From Lineus longissimus (Eukaryota; Nemertea; Pilidiophora; Heteronemertea; Lineidae), in assembly GCF_910592395.1 (NCBI RefSeq), contig NC_088326.1, forward strand, positions 9,985,001-10,049,000: a stretch of 64,000 nt of DNA, written 5' to 3'. The position numbers and the translations under genes are program-made. The notes under the pieces were generated by a model. It did not search any database, had not been told where the DNA came from, and saw only the letters and a program-made list of their open reading frames with translations. Below, one piece after another: positions 1-12,800 of this stretch (within the stretch, counting starts at the first letter, position 1; every line of letters begins with the position of its first letter).

Positions 1-1280
1 AGGGATGCTGACCTGACCCAAATGCACAGTGCATGTTGTATAGAAGAAGGGTAACCTGCCCTGAGGTTGGCGTCCGACGTATTTCCTGGCCCTTGATGTC
101 GGCGGTGAAAGGAGGAGACTTTAGGACTGATATTTACCGCCGATAAGTCGCCATGCAAGAAATAGACTGGACAGACATAGGTGTCCTGATATGAACGACG
201 GCTTGGTGAATATACTCTGTGACTCAATGTAGACAGACTACATTTGGGAGTAATTCAAGATCGATGGATGTAGTAACTTAACCGACGAAACAGCAGTTGT
301 GACTGACAACTGTGTGGTTTTTTAATCTCTTGTTGTATTTGAGGTTGGACCATAATAAGGACAACCATTATGACTGGAACGTGAAATCCTTCAATAGTTT
401 ATAACTCCTTCAAATTGAATGGCCATTTAAAACTCGATCGACTGCGTCTGAAAAACAAAAAACAGATTCCGGATCACATCCTTGAAATTGAAATTCACTA
501 TTTTGAACAAGTTCTAAACTTTTAGGATTACAAGTTCTATGCAAAAATGGTCAACCCTTCAGTTGTCTTTTCAAACAAAATCATTACTACAATATATTTT
601 AACCAGACGCCTCGTCGGGTAATTCCTTATACGCCGTCTTAGACGTTCGCATAAAGTGAGTAGGAAATAGTGGATCGAACAAAACGCGTTAAATGAGAAA
701 GGCGTGTGGAAAAAACAAATTATTTGACGCATAAAAACGCTGGCTTCCATTATTTGCCGCCTAATGCGCGTCAATTTTTGCTGGGCGCCTGATCTGAGGA
801 ACTGTGTTTGAAACGAGAAAGAAGCTCTCTGTGTCAGGCTTGTCAAATTACATTATTAAAATTATTAAGAGCTGTCTGTTTCATTCCGAAGATGTAGAAA
901 TTTCATAACGGCGTGGGGTTTATTAATACAAAAATATTGATGTCACCTCACATCTCATACTTTGCAGAATGTGTACGCGTGCCACAGAATTGAGTAAACA
1001 GTAGATCCTCTCTATTCAAGGACACCCTTGGGACTGACATATCATGCTGTCCTTATTAGAGAGGTGCCGTGCTGTTCGTAATAGCCTCCGCCGTTCGTTA
1101 AAAAAATTGAATTTGACGGAATTTGACAATTTCCAATAGCATAAATACGTACTAAATGATAACACACTAGCTACTTGACCGTTGTTTAGACATGTATACA
1201 CATACTTCATTTACTGAGTTTCAGCAATGTTGCACTACGATAGCTGCACTATATAATACAATGTGTATATCTTATATTAG
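1..1280. other. Intergenic, nothing recognised
   Basis: AT-rich sequence with only short chance reading frames on both strands (longest about 90 codons, no recognisable motif). No repeat shared with the rest of the window was seen here. Confidence 0.5.
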
Positions 1281-1500
1281 GAGCCGCTGTGGTGTAGTGG
1301 CTTGGACTCTCGACCAGCGCTCAAGAGGTCCCGGGTTCGATCTCCACTGTCGGTGTGAGACTGTAGGCTGGTCTCTCTGTCTTACTTGCCTCTCTGCAAC
1401 CAGGTGTAAATGCACAGATTCGGTCAGAAATGCACAGATTATAGCGCTGGTTGAGCAGCTCAACTGTGGTCTACTGAAAGGTTTCAGGACAGACCGGGTT
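1281..1500 (+). mobile_element. tRNA-derived SINE-like element
   Basis: The head resembles a tRNA gene with internal pol III promoter boxes: an A-box-like stretch TGGTGTAGTGGC at about 1290-1301 and a B-box GGGTTCGATCTCC at about 1333-1345, 32 bases apart. The acceptor arms do not pair well, so it is not a functional tRNA. A non-tRNA body follows, with a short duplication of AATGCACAGATT (about 1409 and 1430). A similar head is seen on the minus strand at 19145-19223, which supports a SINE family. The 3' limit at about 1500 is a guess. Confidence 0.6.
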
Positions 1501-4500
1501 TAAACTGAAAATCGGATGATAACCTATATCGTAGTTGATATCAGACTATAATTATTAAGTATTAACTTTTTTACTCTGCATCTTTTTCAATTTCCTGACC
1601 TACGATTAAAATCGAACGGCATAACCGTTGACCATTCAAAATATTGAACATCACTGGGTTTCATCATTCCGGTAACATCCATAAGAAAGATATCGACGAT
1701 GCTATTTGGGACAACCTGTACGTAAATGACACGACCCTATATTCGATTACAATACGGTAAACAACAAACACAACGTGATAAGATCCATCTCTATAATGGA
1801 AAGATCTAAATGGAAATGTCCAAAATCTCCACATATGTCGTTTAGATGGTGTTTACCCCGCGCCCGGGATAATCTCTTTAGAATCAGAAAGGACGCGCAC
1901 TCAATCAGCATGTCGAGGACAATACGGTAATACACCCTGCATGTCAGACGCATATCTAGATCGAAAATTAATTGCAAACATTACCATTTGTGACGGCTTC
2001 GAGTACGACAGAAAATAGGTTTGAATAATTTAGTAAGGGTAATCTGTGGGCCAGATCTCGCCGAATCGAACGGCTGCAGCCCATATATCGAAGGAACGAT
2101 CCGTAACATGGCAGGTCTATGAATCTAGTTATGCTGATCCATTGGTGCCATTAAGTCAGAAATCCCCCGGAATTTTTCTGTCACATTCGTTCAGAACGTC
2201 ACTTTGTCAAATGTACCCATTTTGAACTACTAAATGATGTTTTACTGATTCATTTATCAAAAATGTGTGGTGTAGACAAAATTCAAGTTGGCATATTCAG
2301 ACACGATCAATCTGTCCTCCTACTAGTGTACTCGACCTCGTTTTGAAATCGATGTCACATTATGGGCATTGGAGACACCAGAATCCGAGAGCCCGGATGC
2401 GGGCGAACTTCTAGAACCTGAATATTGTTTGATGCAGGAATGTTCTTTTCGTCTCATCTCAATATAGCTGTTTATGTTTGTTGTTACATATTATCTGATA
2501 TTAGAAAATGGTTCGTTAAAGAATGAACATAGGTTCCGCCATTTTGGCTAGAATTTGAAGTCCTATAACGCAATAAGAACTCCTTTAAGAATGAAGTGAA
2601 TGCCAATTTCAAGGGTGAGAATATATTACTCTCTAAAGTAAAAAGTTGATAAAACCTTGTCCTAATAGGTAATTGGTGGATAACCATTTGAAAGAGCAAC
2701 TTATTTGCTGTATCTTATGGCTTTAGTTGCCTCGAAACACCTCCGGACATAGTTGAAATGACTCATGAAACGAAATATTTTTTTAAAAAACTACAATTTT
2801 CTCCAAAAATTACTTTTTCCCTTTACCAAATATGCAACTTCCGCCTCCTTTTGTTAGAGTGGTTTACAGTTGCTGCTTTTACCGCAAATTATTGTGTGGA
2901 AACATGTATGTTCCGCGCATTGATATTGTTGGAATCGTTCGCTCTTTAATTACCACCCGCCTCCACCCTTCACATACGACGGAAGTGTTGCGGGAAATAT
3001 GAATGTAAAAAAGAACAAAATCAGCCATCGGCAAAGAATCGTTAGCAAGATGGTCGATCACACAGAAAAATGACGAACGCAGACTGTCGTGGCAATAAGT
3101 GGTGGAACCGTATGATATATTTTCCATCAGAACATTATACGCATTATTCTTAGCGCTCTTGTCCAGTGGTCGCGACCAATAGGTTGCTGTCGGCGTTGAG
3201 AAAGTGGAACTTAAAAAATACAGTTGCCTGATAAACACGAGCAGTGTTGAAAATTACAATGGATGTGTTTCTCAGTCAAGTTTTATTTTGTTCCGTATAC
3301 AATGCACATTTTTGTTTACAATATGTTTCATTGAAACATGTAAGCGTGCACAATTTTGCAAGAATGTATTCTTGAGAGTTCAAACAAAAACATAAGCGTA
3401 TTACAATAATATTGTAAATCTTGCACATATAACTGATACAAAACTGAATGCGGTATTAACTTATTGGGATGCGAGGATGAAAATATCTAGTTTGAGAATG
3501 ATATGATATGATATATTTGGTTCTCGACCATGAAACGTGCATGTGAAGGTCAGTAATGGATCATCCGTTTATCCGTTTTCCAAGTGTGATTACAATCTCG
3601 CTCAGCAAAGCCAATTAGTTGTAAACCAACATTGATTAAATTCTCGAGATAAATTCGTCCAGTCGAGATTGTTGTAATATTTGATTCAATCTATTCTTAT
3701 TGCAAAGCCGATTTCTGCTAAAATCAACAAAACCATTTTTTTGTGCCAGTAACGTCGTTTCTGTGATGTGAGCTCGAGTGACAATGAAGCAACCCGAATG
3801 TATGAATAACAACGATCACCCGAAACGTTATAAAGTGATCGCGTATGCCCGAACTGTCATTGCTCGAAGTAACACGGCACCCGTTCGTAATTACGGGTGA
3901 TCTTGCCGTAGTGCGTTTATTATCATGATTATGCAGACAAATTTGAAAACTAAGCGTAAATCGTATCTACAGTCCGCGCTTTGAAATACCTGTTCGTTCT
4001 TTACAGACACATTCAAAGTAGAAAGAGACACGCTAGACAGAATACCATGATCATGAACTCTTTGAAATTGCGACCTTAGGGTTTTTCTATCATTATTGCT
4101 AAGAATGGAAATAGCAGACTTTCTAATTTGAGCAATAAATGAAAGCTATTCCATTTTAACCTATAAACCTGATTGATAATTTGACGAGATAGTTAATGCT
4201 TTACCTTCCTACAATTATAGAATGCCAGGCCACGACAGGACATGTTTCCTTAAAGTTACAATATCTCTATTTAGAAATGACCATTACCAACTCACAGTAG
4301 ACTGGACCAATTGACATCGGCTTAACCACTCACACCTTCGTGCTTTATTAGCCATTAGCTAAGCTAAGCTTAAGCATGTTAGTGCATATAATCCTGCTGA
4401 TGTGGTGTTAGCCATTAAGAGGCACACGCTTATCGAGTTTAGCTCTTTTGCTCGCCAAAACTGGACTATTTTAATTAAATCTAGTGGATGAGTGGCTGTC

Positions 4501-4936
4501 AACTTTTCTCTGTAATTAAATTTACTGTAGCCACCAGTGAAGGACGACATACTTAAAAGTATCATGTAGATAAAAATAGCGTTAAAAAACATCTCGTCAA
4601 TATTCACCTACACCGAATCATAACAATGTGTACCCAGCTTTTCCTTTTTGCACATTCTTGTCATTGGCTGGCATATGTCGAACAGTTCCTGACAACGGTC
4701 TTCGTTACATGAGATTTGCAGATGGTCAGCGGTACTTTGAAGCTGACCAATTCAAGTATGAAACCCCTAACGGCGAAGTTTGAAAACATAAATGCCCGCC
4801 CATTGACCATAAAACGACAAAATGCATTTGAAACATGATTGACACCGAGCGATTGCCCTCGCTTGGCATGCTTGGCTGTACATGCAAAATTACATTGATA
4901 AGATATGTCAAATAGTAGCCCACGTGAAAAGACAAC
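1501..4936. other. Intergenic, nothing recognised
   Basis: No supported gene. Reading frames of 60-120 codons (for example minus strand 2879-3238) have no recognisable domain and look like chance. An intron of a flanking gene cannot be excluded. Confidence 0.45.
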
Positions 4937-5180
4937 CTGAGAAATATCACTACCGGGTTCGAACTCAGTACCGCTGCCTTTTAGGTCTTACACTCACTCT
5001 CCCAGCCAGGGACCGTACATTTCCTGCAATTTAAGTTGACAAGCTACTGCTATGCCACTGACTAAATGCATTCGTAAGTCATGTAAACCACTTGCTTGCT
5101 GGGGCGTCTGCGTGTGGGCGGGGGTGTGGAATATTGGACGGCCCCGTGTCCGAACTTGGCCACTGGGAGTTTTATGCATT
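4937..5180 (-). repeat. SINE-like / interspersed repeat
   Basis: On the minus strand a B-box-like TGAGTTCGAACCCGG lies at about 4967-4953, preceded by a weak A-box region near 5004-4982. The further minus-strand part at 5179-5120 resembles the minus strand at about 46712-46620: both begin ATGCAT followed by a run that would read H-(K/Q)-(T/N)-P-S-G-(Q/R)-V-R. This points to an interspersed repeat, not a gene. The boundaries are approximate. Confidence 0.4.
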
Positions 5181-5867
5181 CATATCATGATCAGCTTTAA
5201 ATTGGTTTTCAATGAAGAACTTCAACAACTATACTTTAGATATCCAACATTCCTTTCAATGTTACGAATCTACTCCGATTTGAAAATAATATATATTATG
5301 AGGGAGACATCCATCATAATAGGTTTTATGCTAAGATGCTCCAGTTTGGCTGGTAGGCCTATCGATCATTTGGGGTCACGTCTGTCATGACTCATACTAT
5401 CCTACTTAGGGGACATCGCCGCGCGTGTCTACCTCATTCGAGAGAAGTAGTTCAAGATTCATGATCACGTTGTCTACAAAATTTCATCTTTAACTTTTGG
5501 CCATCCGCCTCCCCATCCACCTTCCTTGTATCAAACGATAACGTATTAATTGCACCTTCCGGTGCGGATGTTCTTTTATAAATTCAATTGGTGGCGGTAC
5601 CCTCTCAACCGTTTCTGCAAATTGTCTATTTTAATATGCTTTTGGTCACATGACCCACAAGTCCAATCTCTATTGTCAACCATGGTCATGTGACGCATTT
5701 AGTTTCATACCCTTGCTAGGGTATCTTATTTCATGTTTTGCAGACAATGCTCTCTCTTGTAATTTGTAAAATAAATATATTCCTCATATCTTGGCCTAAT
5801 CGGCCCATAATCAATCTATATAACGTGTTGTGTTAGTCATTCTGAGTATCTGGTGCATAAATACTGT
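5181..5867. other. Intergenic, nothing recognised
   Basis: No supported gene or repeat. It contains AT-rich sequence with several AATAAA-like hexamers near 5770 but no associated reading frame. Confidence 0.4.
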
Positions 5868-6230
5868 TTATCATATACCCTAAATGCACTGATCCGGCTG
5901 ACATGCGTTGAAAAACATCAATATTTGTCACAAAATGTACATACAAACTTCTCCAAAATTATGGTAAGTGTCATCAAGGAATGTTTTTGCTTTAAAATGA
6001 AGTCTCAGCCAGATAAAATCTCATTAAAACTATAATGTATATACAAAAAATGTGCGATCTCGAGCATCTGCGGCCGGAGAAAATTAACTCGTTCGATCTG
6101 ATGACTCTGGTCAGATACTCGGGCAGTAATCTTGAATATTGAATCAGTAGGAACATATTTCTTTAAGTATTGCAAACATCCTAATTGAAACCACAAGCTA
6201 ATAAATTGCATGTCTCTTCAATTAGTATTT
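5868..6230 (+). repeat. Interspersed repeat, copy A (pairs with 42334-42620)
   Basis: Blocks shared in the same order with 42334-42620 include CCCTAAATGCACT, GAAAAACATCAA, ACTTCTCCAAAAT, TTTTGCTTTAAAA, AAGTCT, ATCTCATTAAAACT and AAAAATGTGCGA. The copies are diverged, with indels and no shared reading frame, so this is an old non-coding repeat. No terminal inverted repeat was found. Confidence 0.6.
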
Positions 6231-6649
6231 AGATTCATTTTTACGTTTTTTTTGCATATATCTGAGATTGCGAAGCCGGGCGTTAATGTAATAGGCTTGT
6301 AATGACCCTTGTATAATCCTCGGATAGAAATGTCCAAAGCAATTCACTTCCTATGTATTCGTTAGCGATTTCCGGTCTATCGCGTTCGGCGGAAATGGTA
6401 CATCTTAATTAAGACACCCATGGCAACGGTAAATCAGATAGGTCATGCCACTATTTCGATTCCTAGCATCCGGTTTTTGCTAATTTTGACGCTTCCTTTG
6501 TTCGCTGATGAGGCGTTGAGTAGGAAATTTATTGCCGACGGACATGCATATATACCTGTGAGGGCAGTGCCTCACTATGAGTGCAACATGATAATCAGCT
6601 GTGTCGTTGTGTGGTAAATGTATGTAAAAGTTGAAATGACCCAAAATTG

Positions 6650-6951
6650 AACAAGCCAAACTAAAAAGCCAAATAACTATAAACCTAAAATTGACGATTA
6701 GGTTTAGATGTAATATGATTGCAAGCGTTATGTTGATATTTGGATGAAAAAATCAATATTATTCATATAAGCACACTTAATTTGGCTCGTTTCATGTTTT
6801 AAATAAGCCAAATAAACGAATGAATGAATGAATGAAACTATTATGAATGATATTATATTTTATGCCATAAACATACTTGACTGTATTACTGTTATTCGAT
6901 CTTTTATTTCAGGTTTAAAACACTTATTTGGCTCGAGTAGTTTGGCTTGTT
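6650..6951. mobile_element. MITE-like element with inverted termini
   Basis: The left arm at 6650-6676 (starting AACAAGCCAAACTA) is an imperfect reverse complement of the right arm at 6922-6951 (ending TAGTTTGGCTTGTT). Internal copies of the same motif (ATTTGGCTCGTTTCAT near 6780, AAATAAGCCAAATAAACGAA near 6801) and a short (GAAT)n run at about 6818-6836 lie inside. No transposase is present. The arrangement suggests a small non-autonomous DNA element; no target-site duplication was identified. Confidence 0.5.
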
Positions 6952-9633
6952 ACATTTGGCTCGTTTCAATATATACATACTTGGGTTCAATATTTCAATA
7001 TTTACATACTTGGGTTGAGGAAACCTTGAGTGGTCTTAAATCAAATTCCTTAAGGACCCACTCACACCACAACATCACTTTCTGTTGTTAACTTTGTCTC
7101 TTCAAGCTTGTGCTCTTTTATGTATTTTTGTGGCTCAGATCAGGGCAAACAGTGATTGCCATTATGCAGTTAATGTACATGCTAATTCCTTAAAATTTGG
7201 CATTTTAAGTGTAGATTTCATAAACGTTTCCACAGGCATTGTTATATGTATTCAGTACTAATTTACCCAAATAGATTTTTTCAATTCAACTTGAACTTTA
7301 ATGTTTTGATTGAGTAACATTATTGATTAGGCTAATCGTTTATTCCTCCGAGCTATGAACGACGAATGCAACCGAAACAGCCTTGGCCATCACGATATTA
7401 TGAAATCAATAATACTACATGTTAGACTGAAATGATATTGACCAATAACGGAATGACATTTGGCAATATTCGATTTCAGTATATTAAGTATTTCTGTATG
7501 TAAACATGTCAACTGTACATCGATTCATTCGAACAACAATTGCGCAGACAATCTGAACGATCATGCTTCAACGACAACACCATTAAACGATGGTATTCAC
7601 GTTTAAAACTATTATCATTTAAATATGATGGGTAAAATGGAATGTACATGTATATTTGGCCCATCAGCTTAGTACACGATCTAGCTAACAGATTATTTTT
7701 ATTCGAATGGTACTATTTTTTTAATTGGATACAGCAGTTAGGTCTCTTCTCTATGATCTGTATTAATAAACACCCACAATAATAATCTACCCATTATACT
7801 TAAAGGCTATCCAGGTTTGTGCGATGATTTTTAACGAGAATCCTTCAATACTCGGGTACATTATATATGCAAAGAATGCATGCTCATATACGATTAAAGA
7901 GGTTGAATAGCGCCTCCAGAAGCAAGCAACAGCGTCACCCGTAGCAGAAAGAAGAACTGCTTTATATTTTAGTGACGTCATGGTTTCCATATACGGCATC
8001 TCATTTGCATATTTTTACAACCTTATTTTCTACGAGTTATAAATATGCCAGTAGCACGTGTATCATGCCGGGCGGCGCTGTCAGGTGTTTCCACTATGGG
8101 TTACATAATCGGCTACAATGAGGCCAGTGTTCTAGTTAATGAAATTAGCAATGATAGCGATGTTACGCAGTCAATAGCGATAGTAGTGAGTTGGAGAGAG
8201 GAGAAAATGGAAAATGGAGAGAATAGTAGTATGGATTTCGAGTCCCAAGAAGAAACTTTGCAAAGTTTTCATCAAACTGATAATCATACTCCTTCCTTCT
8301 CTGTCTCCAACAATTAAAAGTTGCTGCAGTCAACCTGATGAGTTTATCCGCGAGCGAATCGACGAGACGAGGCATTTTTCAAGCATCCGAATGGTACCCG
8401 GTACCTTACAGATCCGCAAGGGGCGCGTTACCGAAAATGTTGCAAAAATCAATAACGTGATCGTAAATATTGGCATATTTTTCAAAATGAGAGTATGTAA
8501 ATGATACGCAAACGGTAAACCAATGAAAGGCCAGTATCTATTGAACCTTACAAGTGATTTGGGGGCCTTGAAACTCCTTATATTTATCAATGAAACCTTA
8601 TTCCCGCCTAAGGTTTTGACCGGGCCGTGCAAAACTCCCCTTTTTTTCCCCGGCAGTTCCCTTTAAGAAACTAAACCTGTTCTTATTTAAGAATCTCATC
8701 TAGAAACAAAACGCCATTTTCAACTAAGGAAGAAATCTGACACTGACCAATAGCAATTTGTCAATAGAGGTTAACACATCGTCGCAGTGACTTTACTTGA
8801 CTCGAAGTAAACACTCCATAGGCAGTTACTTTATGGTGAGGTACATTATAGGTCTATTATCTAATTATCAGGAATGGCATTTGATGGAAGCAATTATTGA
8901 CTTCTGTCATGTGTTCCTACACAAACACATCAGTTACCACCAAACATTCACCAAACGTTGCATCTGATTTCTAAACTAAATTACGCTGCAAACTTTATGT
9001 CGACAATAACCGTCCATAGTTTGAAATCTCCATTAGAGATCGTGTGATACAAATGGCATAGTTACGCTAGGATTGTCACAGCATGACTCGTACTGTACGT
9101 CGAGTGCTTTGAAGGAGAGTAATTGCCCCAATCTGCCCCAGGGTACCACTGTGATTTTCAATTTACTATACTCTAGGAGGCAATGATACGGTGCTAAGTC
9201 TGCCAAGAATGAGTTGGGAACGAGAAATAATTGAGATCAGACGGGAAGAGGCTGTCTCTCTCAATGAGTTGAAGCTTTTCTGAATGTTTTTTTTCGCTGC
9301 TTTTCGATCTTTATTTAAATTGTGTGCAACTTATGGTAATACTTTCCCCTGTGTCATCAAAAGCCTCTTTTCATGTGCCCAAACTATGTTAACCAAGGTG
9401 CGTGTGCAGTGGCCATATGGTTAGTACTGATGGAAAGTTCAATGATCTTGCATGCATGTCGGAATTGGACCCCCCCCCCCCCCCAGTATATTATCAAGTT
9501 GAGAACAAGACCAATAATTGTGGGTCTGTAAACACCACTGGACGCTATTAAGTTAAGTAGGGGGAAACCAGAGACCTCGCAGGAAACTTACATGTACGAT
9601 GTCCGGAATATCCCTGTCTATCACATCAGTATA
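6952..9633. other. Intergenic; poly-C tract
   Basis: Just after the MITE a short imperfect direct repeat carries ATACTTGGGTT twice (about 6977 and 7004). A run of 15 C lies at 9470-9484. A 90-codon frame at 8045-8317 has no recognisable motif. Nothing else is supported. Confidence 0.45.
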
Positions 9634-9812
9634 CCGGTGTAACATCTGTGGTTGTTTCCCATGTGTCAGTGTTTCCAAACAATAGGCAGCTAGAGAGACC
9701 ATGACTTTTCAATAGGGGGAAACACAGAAAAACTTGTCAATCTATCTTTTAGCGTTCCCAAACAATGAGGGGAAACACTCAAAAATAGAAACACTCAAAA
9801 ACATTACACCGG
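9634..9812 (+). mobile_element. MITE, CCGGTGTAA family, copy A
   Basis: The element begins CCGGTGTAA and ends TTACACCGG, a perfect 9-bp terminal inverted repeat. The interior is nearly identical over its whole length to 47671-47838 (for example CAGTGTTTCCAAACAATAGG and GAGAGACCATGACTTTTC in both). It has no coding capacity. The high similarity of the copies implies fairly recent mobility. Confidence 0.75.
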
Positions 9813-12800
9813 CATCCTCCGGTAATCGAACAGGTGATTTCAAATGTGAGAGGTAATGATGTTTTGCTCCCAAATGAGATATTCTTATACGACGAAAGGA
9901 TATTGGCGTTCAGGCTCTTTTAGCAGGGCTATTTATCTCCTAATTCCAACTACGAACCTTAAATAATTCACTGCAAACCTGCCGTAATGAATGTGTTGCA
10001 CGATTCACCCAGGGGCGTCTTATATTGCCGGGAGAAAGGTATTATAGTCCGCTAGAGGGATCATAAAGAGGAAGAAATAAGAGACGCTGCGCATTTGAAG
10101 CCGAATCTCAGAAGTGTTAGGACGTGATGTTAATTATGTGAACTGTTCTGGAACATCATGTGCGTGTCGTCTGTTCAATTAAAAGACATATTATGTCATC
10201 ATCTTCATCATCATCATCAAAATGACTGGCATCGTAACCCTGTTGGATTTTGCCACTATTAATCCACTGTCGCCTAAACTGTCCACCTTCGATATTTTAC
10301 TTACTTTGGCACAAACAGATTAAGATCGTTCATTGCTTATTTCATATCAAGCCAAAATTTGTTTACGGTATGATGGGCCAGAAATTTGTGTTCCTTGAAA
10401 GTCACGCTGGTTCACCCAGAAATAAAATCCTAGCTTTTCCCGCGAACGAACACGGGCCTTATTGTGGCGTAGAGCTAGCAGTGTTAGCTTCTAGGATGCT
10501 AGGCTTTATGCTTGTTGGGCGTTGAAAGCGTTGAGTAGAGGGCTTATCTAATAAGTGACAACGAGTCTTGCTTAAGGAAAGCGGCGAATCTAATATGTTG
10601 ACGCTTCGTGAAAAACTCATTGATCACCTGGCTAGCTAGGAATGGCCACGCACTCGGGCACTTCGAACCCCTTTGAAGAAACGCGCAGCCTTAAGCGGTT
10701 CATACGAACGAAATATAAACCACGCACGAACCAAACCAACCAAATGATTACCAGGCCTCAAGAGAAAACAATATCATTAGGACCTCATCTTCCACGTCGC
10801 TAGATACCCTTGGTCCCCCGCTGATCGCTTCAGTTCTCCCTGGCGCCAAGCGATGCGGAAACTAGCTAACTTTTTTCCGAAAAGAGATAGATCTGTTGAA
10901 AACTGATGAGGTCTTCTATGATACCGATGCAAATAAATCACTTGCTGATGGAAGATTGGTTCCAGATTCCCTTGAGAGTTGTCAACTAAATCGAGTTGGT
11001 TTTAAGGGCGTATGGTCTAACCAATTTATTGTCGTGCGGTCGGATTAGTCCATGGCTCTGGGCAGTGTCATTACGGTTCAATTTGATGGTAGTGGCGATA
11101 GATGGCGGGAAACAAATACACTGTGGCGTATGGAGTGGGGTTGGAGCCTTAGTCATTAATTGAACCAGTATTCTCTTTTTGACACATTATATTGGCCTCG
11201 TGCATCGGGTTGTCCTCGAGCTACAACCAAGTTGAACATCAATATGAGATTCTTAATAATTCTTAGTTAGTTTATTATTATTTCGTGTAAACATACAGGT
11301 ACACGCATAGACATAACTATACAGACATACAAATAAATATGTACATGTATACACAGGGGGCCAAGCAGGTCGCATCAGTGGCATGTGTACATTCGCAACA
11401 AAAATAGTTATACAATTATAACATGACTCGATCAGAATCTTGTAATGAAAGTACATGTAAGTGCAAGTGTGTACGAAACTTAAAAACTGAACTGAGAGAG
11501 AGAATGCGCTTGTGCGAGTTCATCGTGTACATGTGCAAAAGCACTCGTTACCAAATTCGAGTTGTTACAAGAATCTTCTAACGTGTCTAACGAATATACA
11601 TGCAAATGTTCTCGAAGCTAAATAATGAGATCTACATAATTGAACTTTATTAGGCGCACTCCTCTGAAAATATGCCACTTAAGGACCTTATAATTGAAGA
11701 TTCCTATACAGATCTTATCTGTATTTACAGCCATAAAATCCCGTTGTTGCAAATTATAATCTACCAGGTTTGTTGAACAATAAACTCTGCATCAGCTGGC
11801 CTTACGCCAGTACGCCTCTTCACAGTCGAGCGTAAATCGATTTGTCTAAGCATCGGTATGACATGAGATGGAATATCGTAAGGTTTCTCGGATCAAAGTA
11901 ACTGCCTCGTCTGAGGAATGGTTTGGCGATGCCATATCGGTGACGGCAAATTATATTCTAGAGGCAAGGTCAATTTGCCATAAGCCAATCCCTTCCTCAC
12001 TCCCCCGATCGACCCCACCCCACACCCCCTCACACTCAACACAAGACGACAGTTACTTCGCCGACTCAAGAGCTATTTTCTATGGTCAGGATTCGATATT
12101 CGATTCACCCATGACTGATGTTCACCACTTTTTTCTCGACTTGTTCTGATCGTGTGGAATAGAGGAATAGTACAAAAAAATTTGTCAGAACTCGACCACA
12201 ATACAGGGCTACTAATATGCAATCACGGAGGTGCAATGAACTACTTCCCGGATCTGGAATGAAAGCTAAGGGTGTCCCGTAAAATCCGAAAAAAGTGCTT
12301 TTTTGCGCTCCATTTAGTTCAAGTGTCGCTGGCATCGGTTGGAGTATCGGAATTCTGGCAAACTTGACATTCTAATGTCATAGCGGACCTAATAATCGGT
12401 CATTACTAGTATATTCGTATTTATATTTTTGACGTGGCAATGCGGTGAGATGCGACCAGCTTAATTGGCTTGTGTGACCGTTGTGAAGGCTCAAAAGTCT
12501 TCGCTTGATCGCTTATTACTAGTATATTCGGGATAGGTGATTCCAGGATGTTTAGTCTCGAAATAAATCTTCACCCAAAGCAATGAGCGATTACGTTGTC
12601 TGATAATCCAAAACAAACATGGTGAACTGGGATCTTGTTCCTTAATGACCGCGACATCCGGCAACAGCAGCACTGCCGCAATCAGATATTCTAATGCGGC
12701 GCGGAAATATGGTTATTGGCCGGTGCTGACACGTCGGCTGGCTCATTTGCAGCACCGAAGGTGTCATGAAGGTATTTCCAGAGAGGTAGAGGCATGGAAT

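Noticed and set aside
1281-1355. Functional tRNA gene
   Set aside because: A and B boxes are present but the acceptor arms do not pair, and a related head occurs at 19.2 kb, which fits a SINE.
8045-8317. 90-codon plus frame as a gene
   Set aside because: No recognisable domain, overlapped by other frames of similar length, and no splice or poly(A) context that singles it out.
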